Positions 7,976-15,314 of a stretch of 64,000 bases of DNA are shown here, in pieces. The DNA is taken from the NCBI RefSeq assembly GCF_003386235.1, contig NZ_QRDZ01000026.1, forward strand, positions 1 through 64,000. The letters run 5' to 3'. Source of the DNA: Cohnella phaseoli (GTDB lineage Bacteria > Bacillota > Bacilli > Paenibacillales > Paenibacillaceae). The translations under genes and the position numbers were made by a program. The stretch's first letter is position 1. Every line of letters starts with the position of its first letter. Below the pieces are notes generated by a model, which had not been told where the DNA came from, searched no databases, and was given only the letters and a program-made list of their open reading frames with translations.

Positions 7976-9139
7976 CTAGTCCTCATATAGCAAGTAAATC
8001 TCGCGAGCCTCTTCCCAATCGCGGGACTGCTTTCTCCATGAGGCCGCAATGTCCTTCAGCGCTTCCGGCTCGGCAATCCGAAGGCGAACCTCGTCGCTGC
8101 CGCTGAGAATATCGATAAAGGTTTTGCCGTCCTCGCTCCCGCGCCATTCGAATTCGTTCGGATGCATCGCGACGATATGATGGAGCAGCGTCAGCCCGCT
8201 CTCGACGGAATGAAAACCTTCCTTATCCGTTACATAAGTGTACACGCCCTGGCAAAGCTCGCCCGCATGCTTCTGGAAAGTAGGTGTAAAAGTAACCGGA
8301 TGATAGCGCACCCCTGGCACTTCCAGCGCATTCAACGTGTCGCAGAGCCGGCGATGATCCAGCCAGGGCGCCCCGACCAGTTCGAACGGCCGTGTCGTGC
8401 CTCTTCCTTCCGAGAGATTCGTTCCCTCGAACAAGCAATTGCCTCCGTAAATTCGCACCGTGTCGATGGTCGGCATATTCGGGGATGGCATAATCCACGG
8501 CAGCCCCGTAGCGGTATACTCCATCGAACGCCGCCAGCCTTGCAGAGGAATCACTTCCAGCTCGCACTTTTTCTCGGCTTGGGCGTTGACTAGGCGGGCA
8601 AACTCGCCGATCGTCATACCGCTAAGCACCGGCATCCTCCACGCTCCGACCATCGAATGGAAGTCATCGTGCAGCAGTCCGCCTTCAACCCGGTGTCCGC
8701 CGAGCGGATTCGGCCTATCCAGCACGATGAGCCGGACGCCGTGCTCCGCACATGCCGACATAACGTATACAAGCGTACTCAGGTAAGTGTAGAAACGAAC
8801 TCCCAAATCTTGAATATCGAAGACGACGGCATCTAGTCCCTGCAAACTTTGAGCGGTCGGAACGCGGTTTTCTCCGTACAGGCTGTACACAGGAAGGCCA
8901 TATTCCTCGTCTATATGATCCTCGAACTTCACGCCCGCCTGCAGCTCGTTGCGCAACCCGTGCTCGCAAGCGAAGAAAGCGCTTAACTTAGCACCCTCAA
9001 TACTAGCGCACACCTCAATCGTCGAACGAAACTCGGAATCGATCCCCGTCGGATTTGTCAGAAGCGCAAAGTTGCACCCTTTCAAACTTCCGCTTAGTTG
9101 CCCAACCTGATCGGCGCCGACCTTAACGCCGTTCCCCAT
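7976..9139 (-). CDS. namZ: NamZ-like exo-beta-N-acetylmuramidase (DUF1343/YbbC family)
   Basis: This 387-residue DUF1343 protein is related to B. subtilis NamZ (YbbC), which cleaves non-reducing terminal MurNAc from MurNAc-GlcNAc. Family stretches include LLTNPTGID near residue 30, FACEHGLR near 57, DAVVFDIQDLGVRFYTYLSTL near 105 and LDRPNPLGG near 142. It is the first gene of the MurNAc operon, with a clear promoter and an AAGGGGGGG ribosome binding site. The protein starts directly with the mature domain and shows no signal peptide, whereas the B. subtilis enzyme is secreted. A cytoplasmic enzyme acting on imported disaccharide is therefore inferred. Confidence 0.88.
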   Translation of the reverse strand: MGNGVKVGADQVGQLSGSLKGCNFALLTNPTGIDSEFRSTIEVCASIEGAKLSAFFACEHGLRNELQAGVKFEDHIDEEYGLPVYSLYGENRVPTAQSLQGLDAVVFDIQDLGVRFYTYLSTLVYVMSACAEHGVRLIVLDRPNPLGGHRVEGGLLHDDFHSMVGAWRMPVLSGMTIGEFARLVNAQAEKKCELEVIPLQGWRRSMEYTATGLPWIMPSPNMPTIDTVRIYGGNCLFEGTNLSEGRGTTRPFELVGAPWLDHRRLCDTLNALEVPGVRYHPVTFTPTFQKHAGELCQGVYTYVTDKEGFHSVESGLTLLHHIVAMHPNEFEWRGSEDGKTFIDILSGSDEVRLRIAEPEALKDIAASWRKQSRDWEEAREIYLLYED

Positions 9140-9201
9140 ACTGTCCCCCCCTTTGTTAATTGCCTTTCCGTCTGTCTATCCTGATAGGTCCCTGCGAGAA
9201 C

Positions 9202-9230
9202 AGTATAATGTTTACGAAATATAATTTCAA
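9202..9230 (-). promoter_or_regulatory. Promoter of the MurNAc operon
   Basis: On the minus strand TTGAAA (9225-9230 on plus) and TATACT (9202-9207) are separated by exactly 17 bp, a good sigma-A promoter. Transcription should begin near 9195, leaving a leader of about 55 nt before namZ. Confidence 0.8.
9216..9228. promoter_or_regulatory. Candidate MurR operator
   Basis: The perfect palindrome GAAAT-ATA-ATTTC overlaps the -35 box and spacer of the operon promoter. A related AT-rich element with ATAATTCATGAAAT lies just upstream at 9239-9252. RpiR-family proteins bind such palindromes, and the position suits repression. Assignment to MurR is inference. Confidence 0.5.
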
Positions 9231-9377
9231 CAATAAAATATAATTCATGAAATATTTTTTCTAAACTTCATAAAACCGCTCTGCCTGAAGTTATCAAGTT
9301 TTCCCGAAAAAGCGCCATCTTATTTCCATTATTCAAAGACTTTTTTCCAATCGTAAGCTTATAGAGGCACGCACAAA

Positions 9378-9421
9378 AAAACCGCAAAAGGTCCAATGAC
9401 TTGTTGGACCTTTTGCGGTTT
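9378..9421. terminator. Strong terminator hairpin, bidirectional shape
   Basis: An 18-bp perfect stem (9379-9396 with 9404-9421) has a 7-nt loop and an A run on its left side (9375-9380), giving a T tract for minus-strand transcripts. It ends the small gene at 9459-9716. Confidence 0.85.
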
Positions 9422-9458
9422 ATCGAAGCCAAGCCCGTTAAAGCGAAACAGCTTTCGC

Positions 9459-9716
9459 TCAGGCTTGCCCGTCCTTTTTGGTCTTGTCCTCGGCGCTAAC
9501 GTCGACTTTGTCATACCTGCCGTCGACCTCGCGAGCGATGCTGCGGTAGGCGATCGTCTCTTCGACGATCGGATCCACGTTCGCCTGGATACGAATTTCC
9601 CACTTGGGAGGCAGTCGCTTGGCCACTCTGGCGCCCGCTTCTTCCTCGTCCGTCTCGGCGGCAGGCTCCTCGCTCAATTGACGGGCCAGCAGCTCCTCGG
9701 CTTCGTCTCGCTCCAT
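9459..9716 (-). CDS. Small acidic protein of unknown function
   Basis: This 85-residue protein is rich in Glu, Ala and Lys. It has an acidic N-terminal half (MERDEAEELLARQL, then EEPAAETDEEEAG), a short hydrophobic/basic centre (KRLPPKWEIRIQANVDPIVEETIAYRSI) and a charged tail. The ATG at 9716 was chosen because a strong GAAGGGGGG ribosome binding site precedes it; the frame is open 16 codons further upstream but without such a site. The family is not recognised. It is transcribed with the same polarity as the phosphatase gene next to it and ends at a strong terminator. There are no membrane segments and no Cys residues. Confidence 0.6.
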   Translation of the reverse strand: MERDEAEELLARQLSEEPAAETDEEEAGARVAKRLPPKWEIRIQANVDPIVEETIAYRSIAREVDGRYDKVDVSAEDKTKKDGQA

Positions 9717-9810
9717 TTTCGTTCGCCCCCCTTCGTCACTTGGGTGTGTATGGTATGCATACACGCCCTAGGATGGTCGAAAACAACTTTTCTCATGTGT
9801 CACATATAAG

Positions 9811-10659
9811 TTACACGTCCGCCGCTTTCAGCTCCCGGCTCAGCTCGTCATGAATCCGACCGTTGGTCGCCAGTACGTTGCGAACGGCAAGCTGATACGG
9901 TTCGCCGCCAAAATCGGACATACGACCGCCCGCTTCCTCGACGAGCAGCGAGCCCGCCGCGATATCCCATGCGCTCAGGTTATGCTCCCAGAATCCGGAC
10001 AGGCGGCCCGCAGCCACGTAGGCGAGATGCAGAGCAGCCGAGCCCGCCACGCGAAGATTGCGCACCTTCGGCGCGATCGCCTGAATATCTCTCAGATTGG
10101 CCGGCAGCGCCTCCTGAGGGTCCGCCGGAAAACCGGTCGCGACCAAGCTTTGGCTAAGCGTCGTTTCCTGCGACACGTCCATTTTTTTCCCATGCACGTA
10201 TGCGCCCTTCCCTCTTTCCGCAACGAATAGCTCGTCTCGCGAAGGGTCGTATACGACTCCGACGATCACCTGACCGCGATGGGCCAGCGCAATCGAAACT
10301 GAGAAGAACGGAAAACCGTGCACATAGTTTGTCGTCCCGTCCACCGGATCGACGATCCACAAATACTCGGCGTCCCTGACCGCTTCCAGCGCCTTGGCAG
10401 AGGCTAACGGCCCCGGCTCCACGCCCTCTTCTCCCAAAAACGCATGGTTCGGAAAATGGGTGCCGATCAGGTTGCGAATCATTCTCTCCGCGCCCTTGTC
10501 CACTTCCGTGACCAGGTCCTGCGCGGAATATTTCGTATCCAGTTGGGTGATATTGCCGCTCTTGCTTTTAATCCACTCCCCGGCTTTGGCCGCGCAATTG
10601 ACGGCTACCGCGGTGAAGCTCTTGCCGCCGATGACGCTTTCCGGTTGATTGGCGCTCAT
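9811..10659 (-). CDS. suhB: Inositol monophosphatase family protein
   Basis: This 282-residue Mg2+-dependent phosphatase of the IMPase/FIG superfamily would act on inositol-1-phosphate or another sugar phosphate in the cytosol. Metal-binding motifs are clear: GEEG near residue 75, DPVDGTTN near 109-116, and SAWDIAAG near 225. The length is typical. It lies upstream of the small acidic protein gene with about 95 bp between them. The exact substrate cannot be read from the sequence; NADP phosphatase or 3'-phosphoadenosine 5'-phosphate phosphatase activity is a possible alternative. Confidence 0.88.
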   Translation of the reverse strand: MSANQPESVIGGKSFTAVAVNCAAKAGEWIKSKSGNITQLDTKYSAQDLVTEVDKGAERMIRNLIGTHFPNHAFLGEEGVEPGPLASAKALEAVRDAEYLWIVDPVDGTTNYVHGFPFFSVSIALAHRGQVIVGVVYDPSRDELFVAERGKGAYVHGKKMDVSQETTLSQSLVATGFPADPQEALPANLRDIQAIAPKVRNLRVAGSAALHLAYVAAGRLSGFWEHNLSAWDIAAGSLLVEEAGGRMSDFGGEPYQLAVRNVLATNGRIHDELSRELKAADV

Positions 10660-10831
10660 GATTTCATCCCTCTAATCTTCGAAATCGGTTGCAAGGACCA
10701 GGTTGTCCTTCTTCTAATCATATACGAAAACGACGTTGAGCGGTTGCGACGTTTGCTTACGAACAGCCTTATTTTTCGCCCGACTTTTGGCGTTTCCGCT
10801 TATCGTTTCCGGTTTGACCCTATTTTATCTG

Positions 10832-10876
10832 AAAAAAGAGCCTTCCCGCACATTCGCGAGAAAAGCTCCCCTCCCA
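10832..10876 (-). terminator. Terminator behind fabI
   Basis: On the minus strand, shortly after the fabI stop, a GC-rich stem (GAGCTTTTCTCGC with GCGGGAAGGCTC, including wobble pairs) is followed by a run of T (A run at 10830-10835 on plus). Confidence 0.7.
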
Positions 10877-10888
10877 TCTCGACCTCTA

Positions 10889-11656
10889 TCAGCCTACAAT
10901 ATTATAGCCGTTGTCGACATGAATCACTTCGCCTGTAACTCCCCGCGCCAATTGGCTCATCAGGAACATCGCAGTGTCGCCGACTTCGGCGGCTTCCGTG
11001 TTGCGACGCAGCGGCGCCTTCTCTTCGACATGCTTCAGAATCGTGTTGAAGCCTGCGATTCCTTTGGCCGCAAGCGTACGGATCGGGCCGGCGGAAATCG
11101 CGTTCACGCGAATATTGCTTGGGCCGAGATCGCTGGCGAGATAGCGTACCGACGCTTCCAGAGCGGCTTTGGCAACGCCCATAACGTTATAGTTCTGCAG
11201 CGTGCGCTCCGCGCCAAGGTAGGTCAGCGTAACGATGCTGCCGCCTTCGGTCATAAGCGGATATAGTCTTTGCGCGACGGCGGTCAGCGAGTAGACGCTG
11301 ACATCGTGGGCAAGGGCAAAGCCCGCGCGAGATGTGTTAACGTACAGACCGTCCAGCTCCTCCGCCTTCGCGAAAGCGATACAGTGCGCCAAGCCGTGGA
11401 CGACGCCAACCTCTTCCTTCAAACGCGCGGCCAAGCCTTCGATCTCCTCGTCGGAGGACACGTTGCATTGCAGCGTCAGCGAGCCTTCAATCGTGTTCGA
11501 CAGCTTTTTGACCCGTTCCTCAACCCGCTCATTCTCGTATGTAAAAATCAGTCTGGCACCTTGAGATGCAAGCGCTTGCGCTATGGCCCAGGCAATGCTC
11601 CGCTCGTTGGCGACGCCCATAACCACGATATTTTTCCCCTCTAACAATCCGTTCAT
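10889..11656 (-). CDS. fabI: Enoyl-[acyl-carrier-protein] reductase (NADH)
   Basis: FabI reduces trans-2-enoyl-ACP in the last step of each fatty-acid elongation cycle. The 255-residue short-chain dehydrogenase has the N-terminal nucleotide-binding stretch NIVVMGVANERSIAWAIAQAL and the FabI-type active site Y-x6-K as YNVMGVAK near residue 155. RVNAISAGPIRTLAAKGI, a typical FabI substrate-loop region, lies near residue 190. The ATG at 11656 follows GAGGGGGATTT; the longer frame has no ribosome binding site. It is monocistronic, with its own terminator. The triclosan-sensitive FabI type is suggested by Y-x6-K. Confidence 0.95.
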   Translation of the reverse strand: MNGLLEGKNIVVMGVANERSIAWAIAQALASQGARLIFTYENERVEERVKKLSNTIEGSLTLQCNVSSDEEIEGLAARLKEEVGVVHGLAHCIAFAKAEELDGLYVNTSRAGFALAHDVSVYSLTAVAQRLYPLMTEGGSIVTLTYLGAERTLQNYNVMGVAKAALEASVRYLASDLGPSNIRVNAISAGPIRTLAAKGIAGFNTILKHVEEKAPLRRNTEAAEVGDTAMFLMSQLARGVTGEVIHVDNGYNIVG

Positions 11657-11797
11657 CCGCGGAAATCCCCCTCTTCGCAAGTAAGGACGCCCCTCGTCCC
11701 CACATGGCCGGACAAGCATCCTTCATTTTCAACGTACCTTATTTCTCCAATGATTGCAACAGCGAAAATACAGAGATCGGAAAGCCTTCGCGCCCGC

Positions 11798-12811
11798 TCA
11801 GCCTCCGACCTCCACCGTTCCCCCGTCGACTACCCGAATCGGATGTCCTTCCCCTTCCAGCATACGAAAATGCTCCATCAACCGGAACAGCGCATCATCC
11901 TTTTTCTTCGCCTCGATCATCACGTCCAGAGCAGGCGTCGTTGCCGCAATCCGGTACAAAAAATCCAGCAACGGCCCCGGTTCGACGTAATCGGCATGGC
12001 CGCGAGGGTCCGAATCGCTTTTGGGACTTGAGACGTGAATTTTGGGCGGCAGCTTCAGCTCGGAGTCGGCAGCATGAACGACATTCCACTCGAGCCTGTC
12101 CCACGTCTGCATAATTCTCGGCCACAGCTCCTCCGCCGTCTCGCTTCCCCGATTCACCGCATCATGATGAATGTCGAGCACCATCGGGACGCCGACCTCT
12201 TCGGCAATAGCCAGCGTTTCGGGAGCTGTGAACGTTTTATCGTCGTTTTCCAGGGTAATGCGCTTCGCAATTCTCGGCTCAAGAAGGCTGAATTGATCGA
12301 CGAATCTTTTTCCCGCCACCATCTTGTCTCCGTAGCTGCCCCCAACGTGAATGTTGTTCAGCGCCCGCCCGTCCAGCCTCATCTCTTCAAGCATCCGAAC
12401 GTGATGGTCGAGATCGTTCACCGACTTCTCGAACACATCCTTGCGCGGCGTATTAATCACCGTAAAATGATCCGGGTGAAAGGACACCCGCATCCCTTGC
12501 TTGCGCACAAAATCCCCGACCTCTGCGAACGACGCCGCAAGGACGGGATATGGATTCCAGTCTCGCAGCTCCTCATGGGTAGCCAGCGGGATCAGCTTAG
12601 AGGTCATCCGATAAACATGGACGCCCATATAACGATTATGCTTCAGCAGACGCAGCGTATTGCGCAAATTTCCCTCCGCCAGCTTCTCGAGTCTGCGCAG
12701 TCCCGCCTCCCGATCCGCAAGCTTGGAGAAGTTCGCCATCGTCATCGTTCGAGAGGGCGAAGCATTTTCCAGTTGTACAGACATTGCCACATAACCGAAA
12801 CGGACCAGCAT
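11798..12811 (-). CDS. uvsE: UV DNA damage endonuclease
   Basis: This 337-residue UvdE/UvsE family TIM-barrel endonuclease nicks DNA 5' of UV photoproducts and starts alternative excision repair. Conserved metal-site stretches include NIHVGGSYGDK near residue 154, ITLENDDKTF near 190, VPMVLDIHHDAVN near 213 and IHVSSPKSDSDPRGHADYV near 258. The length matches bacterial UvsE. The protein would protect spores or sun-exposed cells. It is transcribed on the minus strand about 30 bp after the short gene at 12843-13160. Confidence 0.93.
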   Translation of the reverse strand: MLVRFGYVAMSVQLENASPSRTMTMANFSKLADREAGLRRLEKLAEGNLRNTLRLLKHNRYMGVHVYRMTSKLIPLATHEELRDWNPYPVLAASFAEVGDFVRKQGMRVSFHPDHFTVINTPRKDVFEKSVNDLDHHVRMLEEMRLDGRALNNIHVGGSYGDKMVAGKRFVDQFSLLEPRIAKRITLENDDKTFTAPETLAIAEEVGVPMVLDIHHDAVNRGSETAEELWPRIMQTWDRLEWNVVHAADSELKLPPKIHVSSPKSDSDPRGHADYVEPGPLLDFLYRIAATTPALDVMIEAKKKDDALFRLMEHFRMLEGEGHPIRVVDGGTVEVGG

Positions 12812-12842
12812 GCTCGTTCACCCCCGGATTTGCTTGAGGGTT

Positions 12843-13160
12843 CTAGGATTGCTCTCCGAAGAACATTTCATGTGCGAGCGCCGTCTGAACTCTGGCTTCT
12901 TCCTCGGTCAAGCGGCGAACCAGCTCCATCTCCACCTGAGTAATCTCCTCGCCCTGGAAGTTGATCTCCGCAATCGACACTAAAATGCGCACGATGGCTA
13001 CCGCCTGATTGTCGGGTGTATAAGCGATCACCTTCTGACCTGTCGGATAGACGCGAAACTGCTTTTTGACCATTTTGCCGCGGCCATACTCCAACAGTTC
13101 GTATAACTCCTGCTCGGATTTAAATTTGCATACCGAATTGAATTCCGATTGAAAACCCAT
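12843..13160 (-). CDS. Conserved-looking small protein of unknown function
   Basis: This protein of about 105 residues begins MGFQSEFNSVCKFKSE. The ATG at 13160 is chosen because AGGAGGAATGCC precedes it. It is predicted as soluble alpha/beta: a basic middle (GRGKMVKKQFRVYPTGQKVIAYTPDNQAVAIVRIL), then an acidic helix ending EEEARVQTALAHEMFFGEQS. There is one Cys and no signal peptide. I do not recognise the family. It precedes uvsE by 31 bp and shares its strand, so the two may be co-transcribed. Confidence 0.7.
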   Translation of the reverse strand: MGFQSEFNSVCKFKSEQELYELLEYGRGKMVKKQFRVYPTGQKVIAYTPDNQAVAIVRILVSIAEINFQGEEITQVEMELVRRLTEEEARVQTALAHEMFFGEQS

Positions 13161-13317
13161 GATGGCATTCCTCCTGTCTCGATAGCGCGCCAATACCCCT
13201 TACGGTTACGCGCCTTTCCTGACCATTATTATACCCTTCAGATGGAATGCGGGAAAGCGAACATGGCGAAAAGAACTAATCGGCGGTTGCACTTGTGCTA
13301 ATGCTGGAGTTTTGGGG

Positions 13318-13432
13318 GCTCAGCTTCGGTTTCGGTTTTCGGTTACAGCTTCAGTTTCGCTTCGGTGGCGGTTTCAGTTCAGTTTCAGGTTCGATTGCGT
13401 TTGCGGTTGCGGTTACAGCTGCGGTTTCAACA
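13318..13432. repeat. Degenerate GGTTTC/CAGTTTC short tandem repeat
   Basis: About 115 bp consist of irregular 6-12 bp units built on CGGTTTC, CAGTTTC and GCGGTTGCGGTT. Plus-strand reading gives only a low-complexity Gly/Phe/Ala peptide without a ribosome binding site, so it is not considered coding. Confidence 0.6.
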
Positions 13433-13490
13433 TCGGACCCAATTTTCGTTTGCCGCATCCGTCCCGTAACGGATTAATTGGCAGCCTTCT

Positions 13491-13690
13491 TGTGGACAAG
13501 CTGCGTCCAGCCTTCCAAATTATTCACTTGTGCATAACCTCAAACGCTATTCACAGGCTTCTCCACAGAAAATGTTTGTTTATTCACAATATTCAGTCTG
13601 TTTTCCACAGAAAAATCCAAGTTCTCCACATTCGCTGTATATATCTCGGTGAATTTCATATGTTTAACCAAGTTTTCCACATGTGTATAA
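13491..13690. promoter_or_regulatory. DnaA-box cluster
   Basis: Within 200 bp there are five matches to the DnaA consensus TTWTNCACA: TTATGCACA (13529-13537, minus), TTATTCACA (13580-13588), TTTTCCACA (13601-13609 and 13673-13681) and TTATACACA (13682-13690, minus). There are also near matches TTGTCCACA (13491-13499, minus), TTATTCACT (13520-13528), CTATTCACA (13547-13555) and TTCTCCACA (13559-13567 and 13622-13630). No dnaA, dnaN or gyrase gene is adjacent, so this is more likely a DnaA-titrating or regulatory cluster than oriC. Confidence 0.7.
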
Positions 13691-13892
13691 TGAATTTTCG
13701 AAAGATTTCCACTTACTCCGTCCCCTCACCTGCGCCCTTTGCCTGACATGACATCTGATAATAATTTCTGCCGCCTTTCAAATTGAAAGTGACAATCCAT
13801 CCCATCTTGGCTAAAATGTATTTATACGCGTGTGAAGCACACCGCTCTAATCCTTTTTGGATTGGGGCGGTTATTTTTTTGACGGGGAGCGG

Positions 13893-14567
13893 ATGAACGT
13901 GGATCAACGATTCGAAGCAGAATACAACACATGGCTGGCCAAGCATATTAGCGAAAGCCGTGGAGAAAGACTGCGCAGGCTTAAGTATCGGCATGGCTTC
14001 GGTGAAAAGCTTCTACTCCAGCAAGCATGGTGGCCTGTCGTCGAAAGCTTGGAGTTTCTCTATCCCGAGTACGAGCTTATCACACCCGATGGACAATATT
14101 ATTATCCGGATTTTGTCTACATTCGCCCTCCCCAGCCTACATGCCTCGAAGCCGATAGCTTCAGCTCTCATGCACGGGACGCTGATCGCGATACCTTTGC
14201 ACGGGGACTGGATAGACAAAACGAAATTGAATTTGCAAACTGTCACATTTTACGCTTCTCCATCGACAAACTCAAAGAAGATCCGCTATCCTGCCAACAG
14301 CATATCCGACGAATGCTGGAACAATGGTATGAGGAGGAACAACTGGATTTGCTCGCTCTCCCCCTCTATCAACGAGAAATCGTCCGTCTAGCCATCCGCA
14401 CCATCTCCCCGATCACAGTTACCATGGTTTGTGAATGTCTAGGGAAAAATCGCAAATTTGTATACAAACAAATTGATGAACTTGTAAAAATAAATTGGCT
14501 AGAGCCTGCCAGCGGTGCACAGCGGGTCAGAAGTTATAAATTAGTTAGTCGAGGTTTTGTGCGTTGA
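13893..14567 (+). CDS. Putative Vsr/DUF559-like nuclease fused to winged helix
   Basis: I do not recognise this 224-residue protein as a named family. The central part looks like a restriction-endonuclease fold of the Vsr/DUF559 kind: PDF with D73, then CLEADSFSSHARDADR with E86, D88 and H93, an R-x3-L helix, and an FANCHILRFSIDKL strand near 114-127 followed by a terminal helix. The last 60 residues resemble a winged helix (TVTMVCECLGKNRKFVYKQIDELVKINWLE). The ATG at 13893 follows GGGGAGCGG. It stands alone between the DnaA-box cluster and the 51-bp repeats, and it is more AT-rich than its neighbours, which hints at transfer. A DNA repair or defence role is possible but unproven. Confidence 0.55.
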   Translation: MNVDQRFEAEYNTWLAKHISESRGERLRRLKYRHGFGEKLLLQQAWWPVVESLEFLYPEYELITPDGQYYYPDFVYIRPPQPTCLEADSFSSHARDADRDTFARGLDRQNEIEFANCHILRFSIDKLKEDPLSCQQHIRRMLEQWYEEEQLDLLALPLYQREIVRLAIRTISPITVTMVCECLGKNRKFVYKQIDELVKINWLEPASGAQRVRSYKLVSRGFVR

Positions 14568-14620
14568 GTACACTTTAGTTGGTTTCCCATGGTTTTTTCG
14601 CCTCGCCTCGCCTCGCCAGG

Positions 14621-15240
14621 GCCGAGTCGGCACTTTAAGTCCGCGGGGCGGTCTTATTCGCTGCACCTGAGGCCGAGTCGACACTTTAAGTCCGCGGGGC
14701 GGTCTTATTCGTTGCACCTGAGGCCAAATCAGCACTTTAAGTCCGCAGGGCGGTCTTATTCGTTGCACCTGAGGCCGAATCAGCACTTTAAGTCCGCAGG
14801 GCTGTCTTATTCGCTGCACCTGAGGCCGAATCAGCACTTTAAGTCCGCCTGGCGGTCTTATTCGCTGCACCTGAGGCCGAATCAGCACTTTAAGTCCGCG
14901 GGGCGGTCTTATTCGTTGCACCAGAGGCCGAATCAGCACTTTAAGTCCGCGGGGCGGTCTTATTCGCTGCACCTGAGGCCGAATCAGCACTTTAAGTCCG
15001 CGGGGCGGTCTTATTCGCTGCACCTGAGGCCGAATCAGCACTTTAAGTCCGCGGGGCGGTCTTATTCGCTGCACCTGAGGCCGAATCAGCACTTTAAGTC
15101 CGCGGGGCGGTCTTATTCGCTGCACCTGAGGCCAAATCAGCACTTTAAGTCCGCGTAGCGGTCTTATTCGCCACCGCCAGTCGCCTTGCCGGCACTTTAA
15201 GTACGCGAGGCGGTCTTATTCGCCATCGCCAGTCGCCCAG
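14621..15240. repeat. Twelve-copy 51-bp tandem repeat array with hairpin core
   Basis: The sequence CACTTTAAG recurs at 14631, 14682, 14733, 14784, 14835, 14886, 14937, 14988, 15039, 15090, 15141 and 15193, a strict 51-bp period (the last step is 52). Copies 7-10 are identical; the ends are degenerate, and a broken thirteenth copy follows. Each unit carries an interrupted palindrome, AAG-T-CCGC-NNN-GCGG-T-CTT. The three loop bases vary (GGG, AGG, CTG, GTA, GAG) while the arms stay nearly constant. Since 51 is a multiple of three, both strands stay open as 17-residue repeats, but no ribosome binding site or plausible protein supports coding. Confidence 0.9.
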
Positions 15241-15279
15241 CCGCACCTTCGTGCTTATTCCCCCCACGCCAACAACAAA

Positions 15280-15306
15280 GGCAGCGAACAAAATCCGTTC
15301 GCTGCC
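15280..15306 (-). terminator. Terminator behind ddl
   Basis: A perfect 10-bp stem GGCAGCGAAC (15280-15289) / GTTCGCTGCC (15297-15306) lies 8 bp after the ddl stop. The minus-strand sequence after it is T-rich (TTTGTTGTT). Confidence 0.75.
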
Positions 15307-15314
15307 TCACGAAT

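Noticed and set aside
13491-13690. Chromosomal origin oriC
   Set aside because: The DnaA boxes are dense, but dnaA, dnaN, recF and gyrB are absent and no clear AT-rich unwinding region with DnaA-trios was recognised.
14541-15158. Two long open frames (plus and minus) through the 51-bp repeats
   Set aside because: Frames stay open only because 51 is divisible by three; the peptides are basic 17-residue repeats with no start signals.
14621-15240. CRISPR array
   Set aside because: There are no unique spacers; the whole 51-bp unit repeats, and no cas genes are near.
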